Assembly: GCA_013306675.1 (NCBI GenBank)
Contig: JABLUY010000005.1
Coordinates: 8,416-72,415 of the forward strand
Direction: 5' to 3'
Length of the DNA: 64,000 bases
Origin: Thraustochytrium sp. TN22
Lineage: Eukaryota; Sar; Bigyra; Thraustochytrida; Thraustochytriidae
The translations under genes were made by a program, and so were the position numbers. Below are positions 18,862 to 28,459 of this stretch, piece by piece; the stretch's first letter is position 1, and every line of letters starts with the position of its first letter. The notes beneath the pieces were generated by a model. The model was not told the DNA's origin, searched no databases, and saw nothing but the letters and a program-made list of their open reading frames with translations.

Positions 18862-19878
18862 ATGCGCGGAGCGCCGGGCGCCGCCAGCGTCAAGGCGGTG
18901 GCGCGAGAGGTGTGGCTCGAGGTGACGCCGCGCTGGGCTGCGAGGGCCGACGGCCTGGGCGAGGCCGCGCGGGGCCGGCGCGTGAGCGTGGCCTTCGTGC
19001 CGGGCGTCGAGGAGGACCGCGTGCTGCGGGCCTGCGAGGCGCTCGTGAGCGCTGGCGCAGCGCAGGTGTGCTGCCACGTGCCGGCGAGGCGCTTCGCGAG
19101 CCGCGGGCAGGCCGCCGACCTGGGCGCCGCGCTCGCGGACGTCGGCGTGCGCGGCGTCCTGGTGCTGGGCGGCGACGGGCCGGCGCAGGACGCGCGCTGC
19201 GCGCAGGCGGCCGACGTGCTGGAGGCGCTGCTGGCCGAGCCGCGCGCCGCACCTGCGCTCGAGACCATCGGCCTGGCCGCTTATCCGGACGGCCACGCCA
19301 AGATCTCGGACGCGGCGCTCTGGGCCGCGCTCGACCGCAAGGTGGACCTGCTGCGCGCCGCGGACGTGGACGCCTCGCGCGTCTTTGTGGCAACGCAGCT
19401 CGGGCTCGACGCCCAGGCCTGGCTACGCTGGCGCGACGCCCTTTCGTCGCGGGCGCCCTGGCTGGACGGCGCCCGCGTTCTGGCTGGCGTCTTTGGCCTC
19501 GTCCCGGCGTCCTTTGCGCTGCGTCTTGCGCCCCGCCTCTCTTTTGGCCGTGACCTCGTAGCGCGTGTCCAAGCGCTGGCTGGGGCACCTCCGCTTGCTT
19601 CAGACGCTGTGCGCGCCGCTGCACGTGATGATGTTCGCGTCACTGCACGTGATGTGCGCGCCGCTGCACGTGATGTGCGCGCCGCTGCACGTGATGTGCA
19701 CGCCGAGCACGATGCGCGCGAGGCACCATTGAATGAGTCGCGTTTGCACGAGGCCTCCGCGTCTTTTTTGAGCGCGCTTCGAGCATCTCGCGGCCTCGGC
19801 GGCCTTGACGGTCTCTACATCTCCACCTTCGACACCGACGTGTCCTCAACGGCGCGTTTCTACGAGCCTGCTTCGTGA
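18862..19878 (+). CDS. Methylenetetrahydrofolate reductase-like protein
   Basis: A 338-residue protein of the short MetF/MTHFR-like group. The order of motifs fits the TIM-barrel family: WLEVTPR near the start, VSVAFVPG, then CHVPARRF, VRGVLVLGGDG (flavin region), IGLAAYPDGH (family GxPEGH) and VFVATQLGLD. The family uses FAD to reduce methylene-tetrahydrofolate or related substrates. This short type lacks the regulatory domain of eukaryotic MTHFR, and its substrate is not known. The C-terminal part carries a 7-residue repeat (VRAAARD) encoded by a 21-base tandem repeat at about 19607-19700. That repeat interrupts the expected fold near its end and probably varies between strains. A GCTAG tract lies just upstream of the ATG. 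Confidence 0.75.
   Translation: MRGAPGAASVKAVAREVWLEVTPRWAARADGLGEAARGRRVSVAFVPGVEEDRVLRACEALVSAGAAQVCCHVPARRFASRGQAADLGAALADVGVRGVLVLGGDGPAQDARCAQAADVLEALLAEPRAAPALETIGLAAYPDGHAKISDAALWAALDRKVDLLRAADVDASRVFVATQLGLDAQAWLRWRDALSSRAPWLDGARVLAGVFGLVPASFALRLAPRLSFGRDLVARVQALAGAPPLASDAVRAAARDDVRVTARDVRAAARDVRAAARDVHAEHDAREAPLNESRLHEASASFLSALRASRGLGGLDGLYISTFDTDVSSTARFYEPAS
19607..19700 (+). repeat. 21 bp coding tandem repeat
   Basis: Four to five units of 21 bases (GATGTGCGCGCCGCTGCACGT and variants) lie in frame inside the MTHFR-like gene and encode VRAAARD repeats. The multiple of three keeps the frame whatever the copy number. Confidence 0.85.
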
Positions 19879-21585
19879 GAAAACCCCCCTCGCGACCAAG
19901 CTGCGTTGGCAATGCTGCGCAACGCTGCGCAATGCTGCGCGGCCGCCCGTGCCGTCTGACTTGCTTTGGCCTGGCTGAGAAGCAGGGCATGGAGAGCAAG
20001 GTGTGCGCTGGGGCACTCCCAGTGCCTGAGCCGTCCCCGCCGCCGCCCCCTCTCTCCTTTGTCACGACTTTGGAAAGAAAGTTTGTGACCGGCCCGGCGC
20101 TTCGTGCGGCGAATCGTGCCACCTCGGTCTGACTCACTGCAGCAGCGCGCCTGAGCCACAGAAGCCGCCCGGCAAGAGGCTCTCCATCATGGATCTCTCC
20201 TCCCGCCTCCGGGTCGCATGCATCATCTTCGCCGCGGCGCCAGGCGCCTCCACTCCTTTCAACCGGCTCGGCGGCGCTCCGCCGCGGCCGCGCCGCGGCT
20301 GCGCAAGCAGGGCGGCGCCATCATACCGCCCCGGCCGCCACCATTACGCGGCGGCGGCAGTGCCGGTGAGCGGCGGGAAATCCGCTCGTCGGACTCGAGC
20401 AAGCGAGCACTGATCATGGCACGGCCTTGGAGGCCACGCAAGCCAAGCCAAGCCAAGCCAAGCCAAGCGAGCGCCACCGAGGTCTCGACTCGACTCGGGC
20501 CTCGGCTCGCGCGCCGTCCGACGGCCACGAAGCCTCGGCAGTGATGGCGGCCGCCGTCGCCGCCTCGCCTTGGTCTTGCTTGCTCTTAGGGCCCGGCTGC
20601 GCGCGATGCGACGCCGCGTCCATCACCGCGCTCCGACCGTGCGATGGCCGAGCTGAGGCCGAGGAGCGGAAACGAGGCAATGATTTGTCAGCTGGGGTTG
20701 CGCGGCGGCCTTTGTTGTAGGCCTGTCGGCCGCTGGCCGGAGTCGGCCGCCGCGCCGCCTGCGCGTCGAGCGCGGGCTGGATCTCGTCGCGGCGAGCAGA
20801 CTTGGACGAGGGCGCCGCGCAGCCTGACTGAGCTGCCAGAGGCTGGCCTGATCTGATCTGATCTCTGATCTGACCTCGGGGTGGCGTGAGATGGCGCGCG
20901 GCGCGCGAGATGGCGCGGCGTGACGGGCGGCCGCCGGGGAAAGCGCGGATGCGCCGCGCCGGTTTCGCCGCGATCGGAAGTGGGCCGGCGCCGGTTCGCG
21001 GGGGGCAGCGGCGCGCGCGCAAGTGGGCGGCGCCGGATGCGCCACTTGCGGGCCGCGGCGCGCGCCACTTGCGGCGCCCGCGCGGGGGGGCAGCGGGGGA
21101 GCGCGCGCGCCGGCGCAACCGGGAGGCGGCGCGCGGCCTCGCTGCCACGAGACGAGTCAAGTCGGCGTCGATTCGAAGCTGCTGTGCTGCGCTGTGCTGC
21201 AAGTAGCAACTCTGCATTTGGCGAGAGAGAGAGTGAGTGAGAGAGACTAGCTTCGCTCAGGCTGGCAGCACTGCAGCACTGCACGAGGCGGCGCGGCACG
21301 GGCAAGGCTCCGAGGCCGGCAGTCGCGCAAGCCAGGCAGCAGGCGGCGCAGCAGCAGCGGCGCAGCGAAGCGAAGCGAAGCGCAGCGCAGCAGCAGCGCC
21401 CTCGGCCCCGCGCGCGACCCCGCGCACCCCGCGCCAGCGCCCGCCCGCGCTCGCGAGGCCGCACGCGCCAGGAGGCGTCGCGACCACAGGCTTGCCTCGG
21501 TCGGCCGAGCAAAGCGTCCGCGGCGATCCGACAAGCCTCGCTCCGCTCCGCAGCCTTCCGCTCCGCGCCGCAGCCTTCCGCCACG
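19879..21585. other. Gene-free GC-rich spacer upstream of ALAS
   Basis: 1.7 kb with no gene I can support. Simple-sequence tracts include AAGCC pentamers (about 20440-20469), TGATC-type repeats (about 20846-20872), GA-rich sequence near 21223-21245 and GCAGC/AAGCG repeats near 21345-21395. Long open frames on both strands are Arg/Ala-rich shadows of composition. It should contain the ALAS promoter and 5' leader. Confidence 0.45.
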
Positions 21586-21856
21586 ATGCAGCGCGCGGCC
21601 AACCAGGTGCTCACCAAGTGCCCGTTCATCAAGAGCGGCGCGCTGAGCGAGAAGACCATCAAGAACAAGGATGTGATGCGCGGCGCCGCGGCGCTCTGCC
21701 CGCACATGGCCAAGGTCATGGAGCAGCCGGCGCAGCAGGCCGCCGCCCCCGCGGCCGCCGCCGCGCCCGCGGCCGCCGCCGCCGGCGAGGCCTGCGCGCA
21801 CGCCGCCGCGCCCGCGGAGTTTTGCGAGGGCTGCCCGTGCCGCCCCGAGCTGGAGC

Positions 21857-21896
<40 letters not shown>

Positions 21897-23292
21897 GGCG
21901 GCCAAGGCGCCCGCCGCGCCGACGCCCTCGCGCTCGCGCTACGAGCGGCTCTTCGCCGACCAGGTGTCCAAGGTCAAGGAGGAGGGCCGCTACCGCGTCT
22001 TCGCCGACCTGGAGCGCAAGGCCGGCAACTTCCCCGTGGCCAAGTGCTACAACTCGTCCACGGGCGAGCCCATGACCATCACGGGCTGGTGCAGCAACGA
22101 CTACCTGGCCATGGGCCAGAACCCCAAGGTCGTCGAGGCCATGGTCAAGGCCGCCCGCGAGACGGGCACGGGCGCCGGCGGCACGCGCAACATCAGCGGC
22201 ACCAACCACTACCACGTGCTGCTCGAGCAGGAGCTCGCGCAGCTGCACAACAAGGAGGCCGCCCTGGTCTTCTCCAGCTGCTTCGTGGCCAACGAGACCA
22301 CGCTCACCACCATGTCCAAGATGCTGCCGGACTCGGTCCTCTTCTCGGACCAGCTCAACCACGCCAGCATGATCCAGGGCATCCGCAACGGCACCTGGGC
22401 GCGCAAGATCTACCGCCACAACGACCTCGACCACCTCGAGTCGCTCCTGCGCCAGGCGCCCCACGAGCAGAACAAGGTCATCGCCTTTGAGAGCGTCAAC
22501 TCCATGGAGGGCACCGTCGCGCCCATGGCCGAGATCGCCTACCTCGCCGAGCGCTACAACGCGCTCACCTTCAACGACGAGGTCCACGCCGTCGGCATGT
22601 ACGGCCAGCAGGGCGGCGGCGTCGCCCAGCGCGACGGCGTCGAGGACCGCATCGACATCATCTCCGGCACGCTCGGCAAGGCCTTCGGCGTCGTCGGCGG
22701 CTACGTCGCCGGCTCCGCCTCCTTTATCGACGCCATGCGCTCCGTCTGCCCCGGCTTCATCTTCACCACCGCCATCCCGCCCCCGGTCGCCGCCGCCGCG
22801 CTCACCTCCATCCAGCACCTGCGCGAGTCCAAGGAGGAGCGCATCGCCATGCACACCAACGCCCGCACTTTCCAGGCGCGCCTGCGCGCCGAGGGCTTCC
22901 CCATGCTCCCCACCGTGTCCCATGTTACCCCCGTTCTCGTTGGCGACTCCGTCAAGGTCAAGCAGGTCACCGACAAGCTGCTCAACGAGTACGGTATTTA
23001 TCTGCAGCCCATCAACTACCCCACTGTCCCGCGCGGCACCGAGCGCCTGCGCATCACCCCCAGTCCCGTCCACACCCCGGAGATGATGGACAAGCTGCTC
23101 TTCGCCCTCAACAACATCTGGAACGAGCTCGACCTCCCCCGCACGCACATGCCTGCCGGCCACTTCGAGCCCGCCACCCAGTCCATTGACCTCCCCAACG
23201 CTGACCTCTCCGTTGGCGACGCCTCCTGCTACGACTTTTACGCCAAGAACCCTGACCTCGGCGTTCTCCCCGAGGCCGCCGTGGCGGTCTGA
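21586..23292 (+). CDS. ALAS: 5-aminolevulinate synthase
   Basis: A 568-residue PLP enzyme that condenses glycine and succinyl-CoA to 5-aminolevulinate, the first step of haem synthesis in the mitochondrial matrix. The core shows [29 protein letters not shown] and the PLP-lysine motif SGTLGKAFG with Lys365. The first about 110 residues form a leader with three Cys-Pro pairs (Cys12 in KCPFI, Cys38 in LCPHM, Cys83 in GCPCR). The first two resemble the haem regulatory motifs of animal ALAS, so import or stability may respond to haem. A polyglutamine run from CAG repeats (about 21859-21894) and an Ala-rich stretch separate leader and core. The start is the first Met of the frame and gives the leader expected. 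Confidence 0.96.
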
Positions 23293-23785
23293 ACCTGCAT
23301 CGCATCACCGATGCACGCACTGCCAGCGCACCGGCAGCTGCTCGTAAAGTCATTTACACATACATGTCACGTCTTTCATTTCCACTTTGTGAAGAAGAAA
23401 GAAGATGCACTGGTGGAAACCAATCTTGTGCGAAGTACTCTCTCGCATCAAACAGGCCAGAAATCAAGAAAGAAGAGAAGGCTCTTCTTTTTTTTCGGTG
23501 GCTTCTTCTTTCCATGGCTCTCAACTGGAAGGCGGTGTCGCGTGACCTCGCACAGCTTCAAAAGTTGCCATTCACGGTCAGTGAAGTGATCTCAGCCTGC
23601 CTCGCTGCCTCGCACTCGTCGGGCTCAGCCGGCGCCGACTCGGGCTGAAATAGACCCTTTTGCCAAAAGAGGCCGAACGGTCTGGAACGAACTCGATGCC
23701 GGAGTCCGTCGGACTCCTGCTTCTTCTTGCCGATCTCCTCGGGCTCCGACCCGGACCCCAAGCCGGTCTTCAACCCGGACGACGT

Positions 23786-23819
<34 letters not shown>

Positions 23820-23859
23820 CTCGTCCTCCTCGTCCTCGTCCTCCTCTGGCGGCGAGAGC
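23293..23859. other. Intergenic region, ALAS to dynein-2 LIC
   Basis: No gene seen. It holds a T-rich stretch at about 23487-23515 and a CCTG tetranucleotide run at about 23786-23818, 40 bases before the next start. Both flanking genes point forward, so this is the 3' UTR of one and the promoter of the other. Confidence 0.45.
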
Positions 23860-25071
23860 ATGGGCGCCGGCGACAAGGACAAGGACAAGGCCGCGGCGGC
23901 CACCGACATCTGGGCGCACGTGGCGCGCCTCGAGGCGCTGCAAAAGACGGAGCTGCAGCGCGAGAAGGAGCGCGAGAGCGAGAAGCAGCGAGCGCTCCAG
24001 AAAAAGAAGAGAGAAGCGGCCGCGGCCGGCAACGAGGGCAAGGACACAGACGCGGAGGACGAGAATGCCCAGGAAAAGGCGGACGAGTCCGAGCCGGCGG
24101 CCCCAGCCCAAGACGACGAGCCGGCCGCAACTAACAGCGTGACGCGCGGACTCATCGTGAACCCGGAGGACATCACGCCAAAGAAGACGTGGATGCTCTT
24201 TGTCGGACCGCGAGGCGCCGGCAAGACGTCGCTCATCGCGCAGTTCCTCACGCCAGGCAAGGTCGACGACAAGCCCAAGCCGACTGTGGCGCTCGAGTAC
24301 ACCTTCGGCCGGCGCTCCAACACGTCCGGCGAGCGCAAGGACCTTTGCGAGGTCTGGGAGCTCGGCGGCGGGGACAAGCTGCTGGACCTGGCGTCCGTCG
24401 TGCTGACGCGCACCACGCCCGGCGTCGTGGTCATCTGCGTCGACCTGTCTGCGCCAGATGAGGCCTTCGACGAAGCCGTCAAGTGGACGGCCGCTGTGCG
24501 CAAGCGGCGCGCCGACGTGCCGCTCATGCTCGTCGCGGCCAAGCACGATCGCTTCGAGAACGAGGACGGCCTCAAGCGCAAGGCGCTGGCGCAGGCGCTG
24601 CGCTACGTTGCCTGCGCACACGGCGCCGGTCTCGTCTATGTCAGCAACAGGGACAAGCTGGCGCTCAACTACTACCGCGCGCTCCTCAACCCGTTCGCCT
24701 TTGGCGCGGACCCAAAGAAGACGCTGCACGTGGAGCCCACCAAGCCGCTCGTCGTCGCTCCGGGCCGCGACTCGCTCAAGAAGATCGGGCTCCCGCCGGG
24801 CGTCGCCGAAGGTTCCCCGCATGCCGACATTGAGGCCGCCTGGCGCGACCTGCTGCAGGACTACTTTCCGCGCGCCTCGCCAGAGTCCAAGGACGCCGCC
24901 AACGATGAGGATGCTGACGCCGAGGACGCCGATGCTCGCGACCGGGACGCGCTTCACCTAATCAAGGAGCCCGTGGTGGACGCCTACCGCGCGGCCAAGG
25001 ACAAGGAGCTCGAGCGGTATCGTGCGCGTTCTGAGCGGACACAGAACCTCAGAGCCATCGCGCGTGCATGA
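23860..25071 (+). CDS. DYNC2LI1: Cytoplasmic dynein-2 light intermediate chain (D2LIC)
   Basis: A 403-residue Ras-like ATPase/GTPase-fold protein. The P-loop is GPRGAGKTS (residues 116-124, Lys122), followed by the D2LIC signature KPTVALEYTFGRR and by CEVWELGGG in place of the switch II motif. It is a subunit of the dynein-2 motor that returns intraflagellar transport trains to the cell body, so the organism should build a flagellum. Residues about 25-95 are a charged Lys/Glu coiled region. The C-terminal part keeps the family's LALNYYRALLNPFAF region. Start chosen at the first Met; length is close to the usual about 350-400 residues. Confidence 0.9.
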   Translation: MGAGDKDKDKAAAATDIWAHVARLEALQKTELQREKERESEKQRALQKKKREAAAAGNEGKDTDAEDENAQEKADESEPAAPAQDDEPAATNSVTRGLIVNPEDITPKKTWMLFVGPRGAGKTSLIAQFLTPGKVDDKPKPTVALEYTFGRRSNTSGERKDLCEVWELGGGDKLLDLASVVLTRTTPGVVVICVDLSAPDEAFDEAVKWTAAVRKRRADVPLMLVAAKHDRFENEDGLKRKALAQALRYVACAHGAGLVYVSNRDKLALNYYRALLNPFAFGADPKKTLHVEPTKPLVVAPGRDSLKKIGLPPGVAEGSPHADIEAAWRDLLQDYFPRASPESKDAANDEDADAEDADARDRDALHLIKEPVVDAYRAAKDKELERYRARSERTQNLRAIARA

Positions 25072-25372
25072 ACCAAGTTCGGAGGAGCTTTGCCTTTTGG
25101 AGCGAGCAGCCCAGTCAACATAACGAGATTGTCACGCGCCGCACGCACCTTCGGCAAAGGCCGCGACAGCCACACCCAAAGTGCTCACAATCTCCTTCGC
25201 TCGCGCTGGGCGCCATGGCATGACATTGCATTGCACGCGCCGCGACCGCGACGCGCGCACTTTTTGGGGGGAATCAGGCTCCTCATCTTGTTTCTTTTCC
25301 ATTCTTAGATCAGTGTGCGCTCGCACACAGCGAGCAATAACGTCCAGCTGTATTTCTTTCTCCTTTTCTTGC
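25072..25372. other. Convergent 3' flanks
   Basis: 301 bases between two convergent stops. No gene, repeat or RNA is visible. It should hold both 3' UTRs; a T-rich stretch lies at about 25349-25380. Confidence 0.4.
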
Positions 25373-26866
25373 TTATTCGTATGGACAATCAACCTTGCCC
25401 ATCTCGACGTAGACAGACTTGACCTGAGTCCAGTCGTCGACACCGTAGATGCCGTTGGAGACGCCAATGCCGGAGCTCTTGTGGCCAGTCCACGGGAGCT
25501 CGGCCGGGGCGAGGTTGTAGTTGTTAATCCAGGTGGTGCCCGCTTGGACGTCGCGCACAACCCGGTGCGCGCGGCGAATGTCGTTGGTGAAGACGCCTGC
25601 GGCGAGCCCGTAGTGGGTGTCGTTGGCGCGCGCGATGACCTCCTCCTCCGTGTCGAAGACGAGCACAGAGGCCACCGGCCCGAAAATCTCCTCGCGCACA
25701 ATCGTCATGTCGTCCGTGCAGTCGTCAAAGATGGTGGGCGCCACGCAAAACCCGCCGGCACACTCGCCCTCCAGCTGCACCTGGTGGCCACCTGCCACCA
25801 GGCGCGCGCCCTCGGCCTTGCCCTTTTCAATGTAGGCCATGACGCGCTCAAAGTGCGCGCCGTGCACGAGCGAACTGATCTGCGTGTCCGGATCGAGCGG
25901 GTCGCCGATGCGCAGGAGCGCGGTGCGGCGCGCGAACTCCTGCACGAAGCGGTCCTTGATGGAGCGCTGCACGAAGACACGCGTAGCGTTCGAGCAGACC
26001 TGGCCGTTCGAGTACCAGTTGGCCATCATGGCCGTGGACACGGCCTCGTCCAAGTCGGCGTCCTCGAAGATGATGAGCGGCGACTTGCCCCCCAGCTCCA
26101 TCTGCACCTTCTTGAGCGTGTCGGCGGCGTCGCGGCAGATGGCCTTGCCGGTCGGAATGGACCCGGTGAACGACACCTTGGAGATGCCCGGGTGCCGCGC
26201 CAGCAGGCGGCCCGTCTCGCCGGCGCCCAGGAGCACGTTGTACAGGCCGTCCGGCAGGCCTGCGTCGCGCAGCACCTCGCCCAGCGCCAGCGCCGTCAGC
26301 GGCGTCGCCTCGGCCGGCTTGAAGAGGATGGCGTTGCCGCACGCCAGCGCTGGCGCCGCCTTCCAGCCGGCGCTCTGGATCGGGTAGTTCCACGCGCCGA
26401 TGCCGGCCGTCACGCCAAGCGGCTCGCGCCGCGTGTACGCCCAGCTCTCGCCCGCCTGCGGCACCATCTCGCCGCCAATCGTCGGCGCGATGCCGCCATA
26501 GTACTCGAAGGCGTCGCGCGCGCTCACAATGTCCACGCACAGCGTCTCCTGCAGCGGCCGCGACGAATCGAAGGCCTCCAGCGCCGCCAGCTCCTCGTTG
26601 CGCTGCGTCAGCAGGTCCGCGGCGCGCCGCAGCACGCGCCCGCGCTCCGTGGGCGCCCACCGCGCCCACTCACGCTGCGCCGCGGCGGCCGCCTCCACGG
26701 CGGCCTCCACCTCCTCCGCACCGCTCACCTCCACGGCGTACGCCTCGCGCCCCAGGGCGCCGCACTCCACGCCCAACGTCTCGCCGGACTGCGTCGCGCG
26801 CCACGCGCCGTTCACCCACGCGCGCGCCGGCGCCGCCCAGCGCGGCACCGCGAACCGCGCCGCCAT
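25373..26866 (-). CDS. Betaine-aldehyde/aminoaldehyde dehydrogenase (ALDH9/BetB type)
   Basis: A 497-residue NAD-dependent aldehyde dehydrogenase. Visible features are the cofactor region GIGAWNYPIQSAGWKAAPAL, KPAEATPLTAL, SFTGSIPTGKAI, the general base Glu257 in MELGGKSP and the nucleophile Cys291 in GQVCSNATRVFV. The IGAWNYPIQ and FxSGQVCxNxTRVFV patterns are closest to betaine aldehyde or trimethylaminobutyraldehyde dehydrogenases. That suggests glycine betaine synthesis for osmoprotection, or carnitine precursor oxidation. Exact substrate is inferred. Length is full and no targeting signal is clear. No choline oxidase or dehydrogenase is in this window. Confidence 0.9.
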   Translation of the reverse strand: MAARFAVPRWAAPARAWVNGAWRATQSGETLGVECGALGREAYAVEVSGAEEVEAAVEAAAAAQREWARWAPTERGRVLRRAADLLTQRNEELAALEAFDSSRPLQETLCVDIVSARDAFEYYGGIAPTIGGEMVPQAGESWAYTRREPLGVTAGIGAWNYPIQSAGWKAAPALACGNAILFKPAEATPLTALALGEVLRDAGLPDGLYNVLLGAGETGRLLARHPGISKVSFTGSIPTGKAICRDAADTLKKVQMELGGKSPLIIFEDADLDEAVSTAMMANWYSNGQVCSNATRVFVQRSIKDRFVQEFARRTALLRIGDPLDPDTQISSLVHGAHFERVMAYIEKGKAEGARLVAGGHQVQLEGECAGGFCVAPTIFDDCTDDMTIVREEIFGPVASVLVFDTEEEVIARANDTHYGLAAGVFTNDIRRAHRVVRDVQAGTTWINNYNLAPAELPWTGHKSSGIGVSNGIYGVDDWTQVKSVYVEMGKVDCPYE

Positions 26867-28025
26867 CTCGGCCGCGCTCCGCCCGCTCGCGCCGCCCGCC
26901 CGCGTCCGTCACGCCGCGCGCGCCCTCTTCTTGACTGGGCTCTGCTGCCTCGCCTCGAGATACAACGAGCGTCAATGCAGAATTTGGTGTGCCATGCCTC
27001 GCCTCGACCAACATTCCGCCGCCGGAGCCGGCCTGGCGGGGGCAGCTGCCGAGCCAGCCTGCGGCGCGCCTTGCGCGCTCTGCGGGGCTCGCCTCGCCCG
27101 GGCTGTCCGGCCGCTCGAGGCCGCTCGAGGCCCCTCGGACGGCGGGCCTCGCTCGCCTTGATTGTGGCCATGGGCGAAGAATCTGGCGATGCTCACAGAA
27201 GCGTGTGCACAAGCGAGTGGCCGAGTGGCGCGCACCGCATCGCGAAAGGCACTCCGAGTCGGCGCGCGCGGGGCATCGCATCGAATCGATCTTTCTTCTT
27301 CATGACCGACAGCGGCTGCGCGCCTGTGTCCACCGGGTCCGCTGTCCTGGTCAGCGAGAGGCTGAATCATGCGCAGCGCAGCCTGCGCAGGAAAGGAGCA
27401 CCTTGCAGAGCAAGAGGCGGTCACTGGGGAGAAGAGACGGTTACGCTACCTTCACGCTTCGCAGCGCTGCCAGTACCAGTGCCCGTGTGCCGCCGCTGGG
27501 GCGTCACGCACGCCGGCGGCAGGTAGACTGAGGCCGGCTGTCCGACTGGGCGAGCCCACTGGCAGTGTGCTTGGGCCGAGCCGCCGAGCTGAGGCGGCCA
27601 GCTGAAAAGCAAAGGCGGAGTTGCGCGATGCGCGGTCAATCTTTGATAAGTTGTGCTTTCTGTCGGTCTGCCTGTCGGTCTGCCTGTCTGCCTGCATGCC
27701 TGTCTGTCTGCCTGCCTGTCTGATTCTGATTGCCTGTTGCCCACCTTGACTGTGAGCTCGAGTGACACACCTTGCGCGCCATAGCGCGGGGCAATTGGCC
27801 CTCGGTGCACTGCCAGCTATGGGACATGGGTCGCGTGCCGCTCAGCTCAGGCGTTTCTTTGGCCCTTGCTGCGTGGGTGGCGCGACGCACCTTCCTGATT
27901 CTCCAGCTGGCTGGCAGCTAGCTAGCTGCCCAGCCCGCGCGTCCCATTCCTCCAGACAGACATAGACACAGAAACAGATCAAGTGACGTGCGCGTGCGCT
28001 CCCGCCCGCACTGGTCCGCATCACC
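26867..28025. promoter_or_regulatory. Divergent intergenic region, ALDH and pentaspan gene
   Basis: 1159 bases between divergent starts, with no gene seen. CTGCCTGT-type repeats fill about 27658-27722. The remaining open frames are compositional. It should contain both promoters. Confidence 0.4.
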
Positions 28026-28427
28026 ATGGCCATCACCGTGGATGATGGCGTCCTTGACGCGGCGTCCTGCAACCTGCCGGCGCTGCAGGGCGTCCCACGC
28101 CTCGACATGACGCTGCGCGCTGTGGACCGCAACTGGACGCGGGCGCAGCCCGTCATCGGGCCGTGCGCGGCGGACCCGAACGAGCTGTGCTTCGAGAACC
28201 CGCTCGATCTACTCGGTGTCACCATTGGGCCGGACGGCCTGGACACGAGCTTCCTCTTCACCGCTAGCTACCACACGCCGTCCTGGGGGCGCATCGCGCA
28301 GACCTACGCCTTTTACTTTGTGCTCTGCATCACGCTGGCCTGCGCCTGCGCCTGTTTCGTCCTCAGCTTCTGCGGCCTCCGCGGCTACCGCGCCTACAAT
28401 CGCTGGAAGGAGGAAAACGAGGACGAC

Positions 28428-28459
<32 letters not shown>

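Noticed and set aside
20414-21905. Several long reverse frames between the MTHFR-like gene and ALAS
   Set aside because: Low-complexity Ala/Arg strings over simple repeats; no conserved segment.
21247-23163. Reverse-strand frame opposite ALAS
   Set aside because: Mirror of the coding strand's third-position bias; Gly/Val/Leu/His-rich with no domain.
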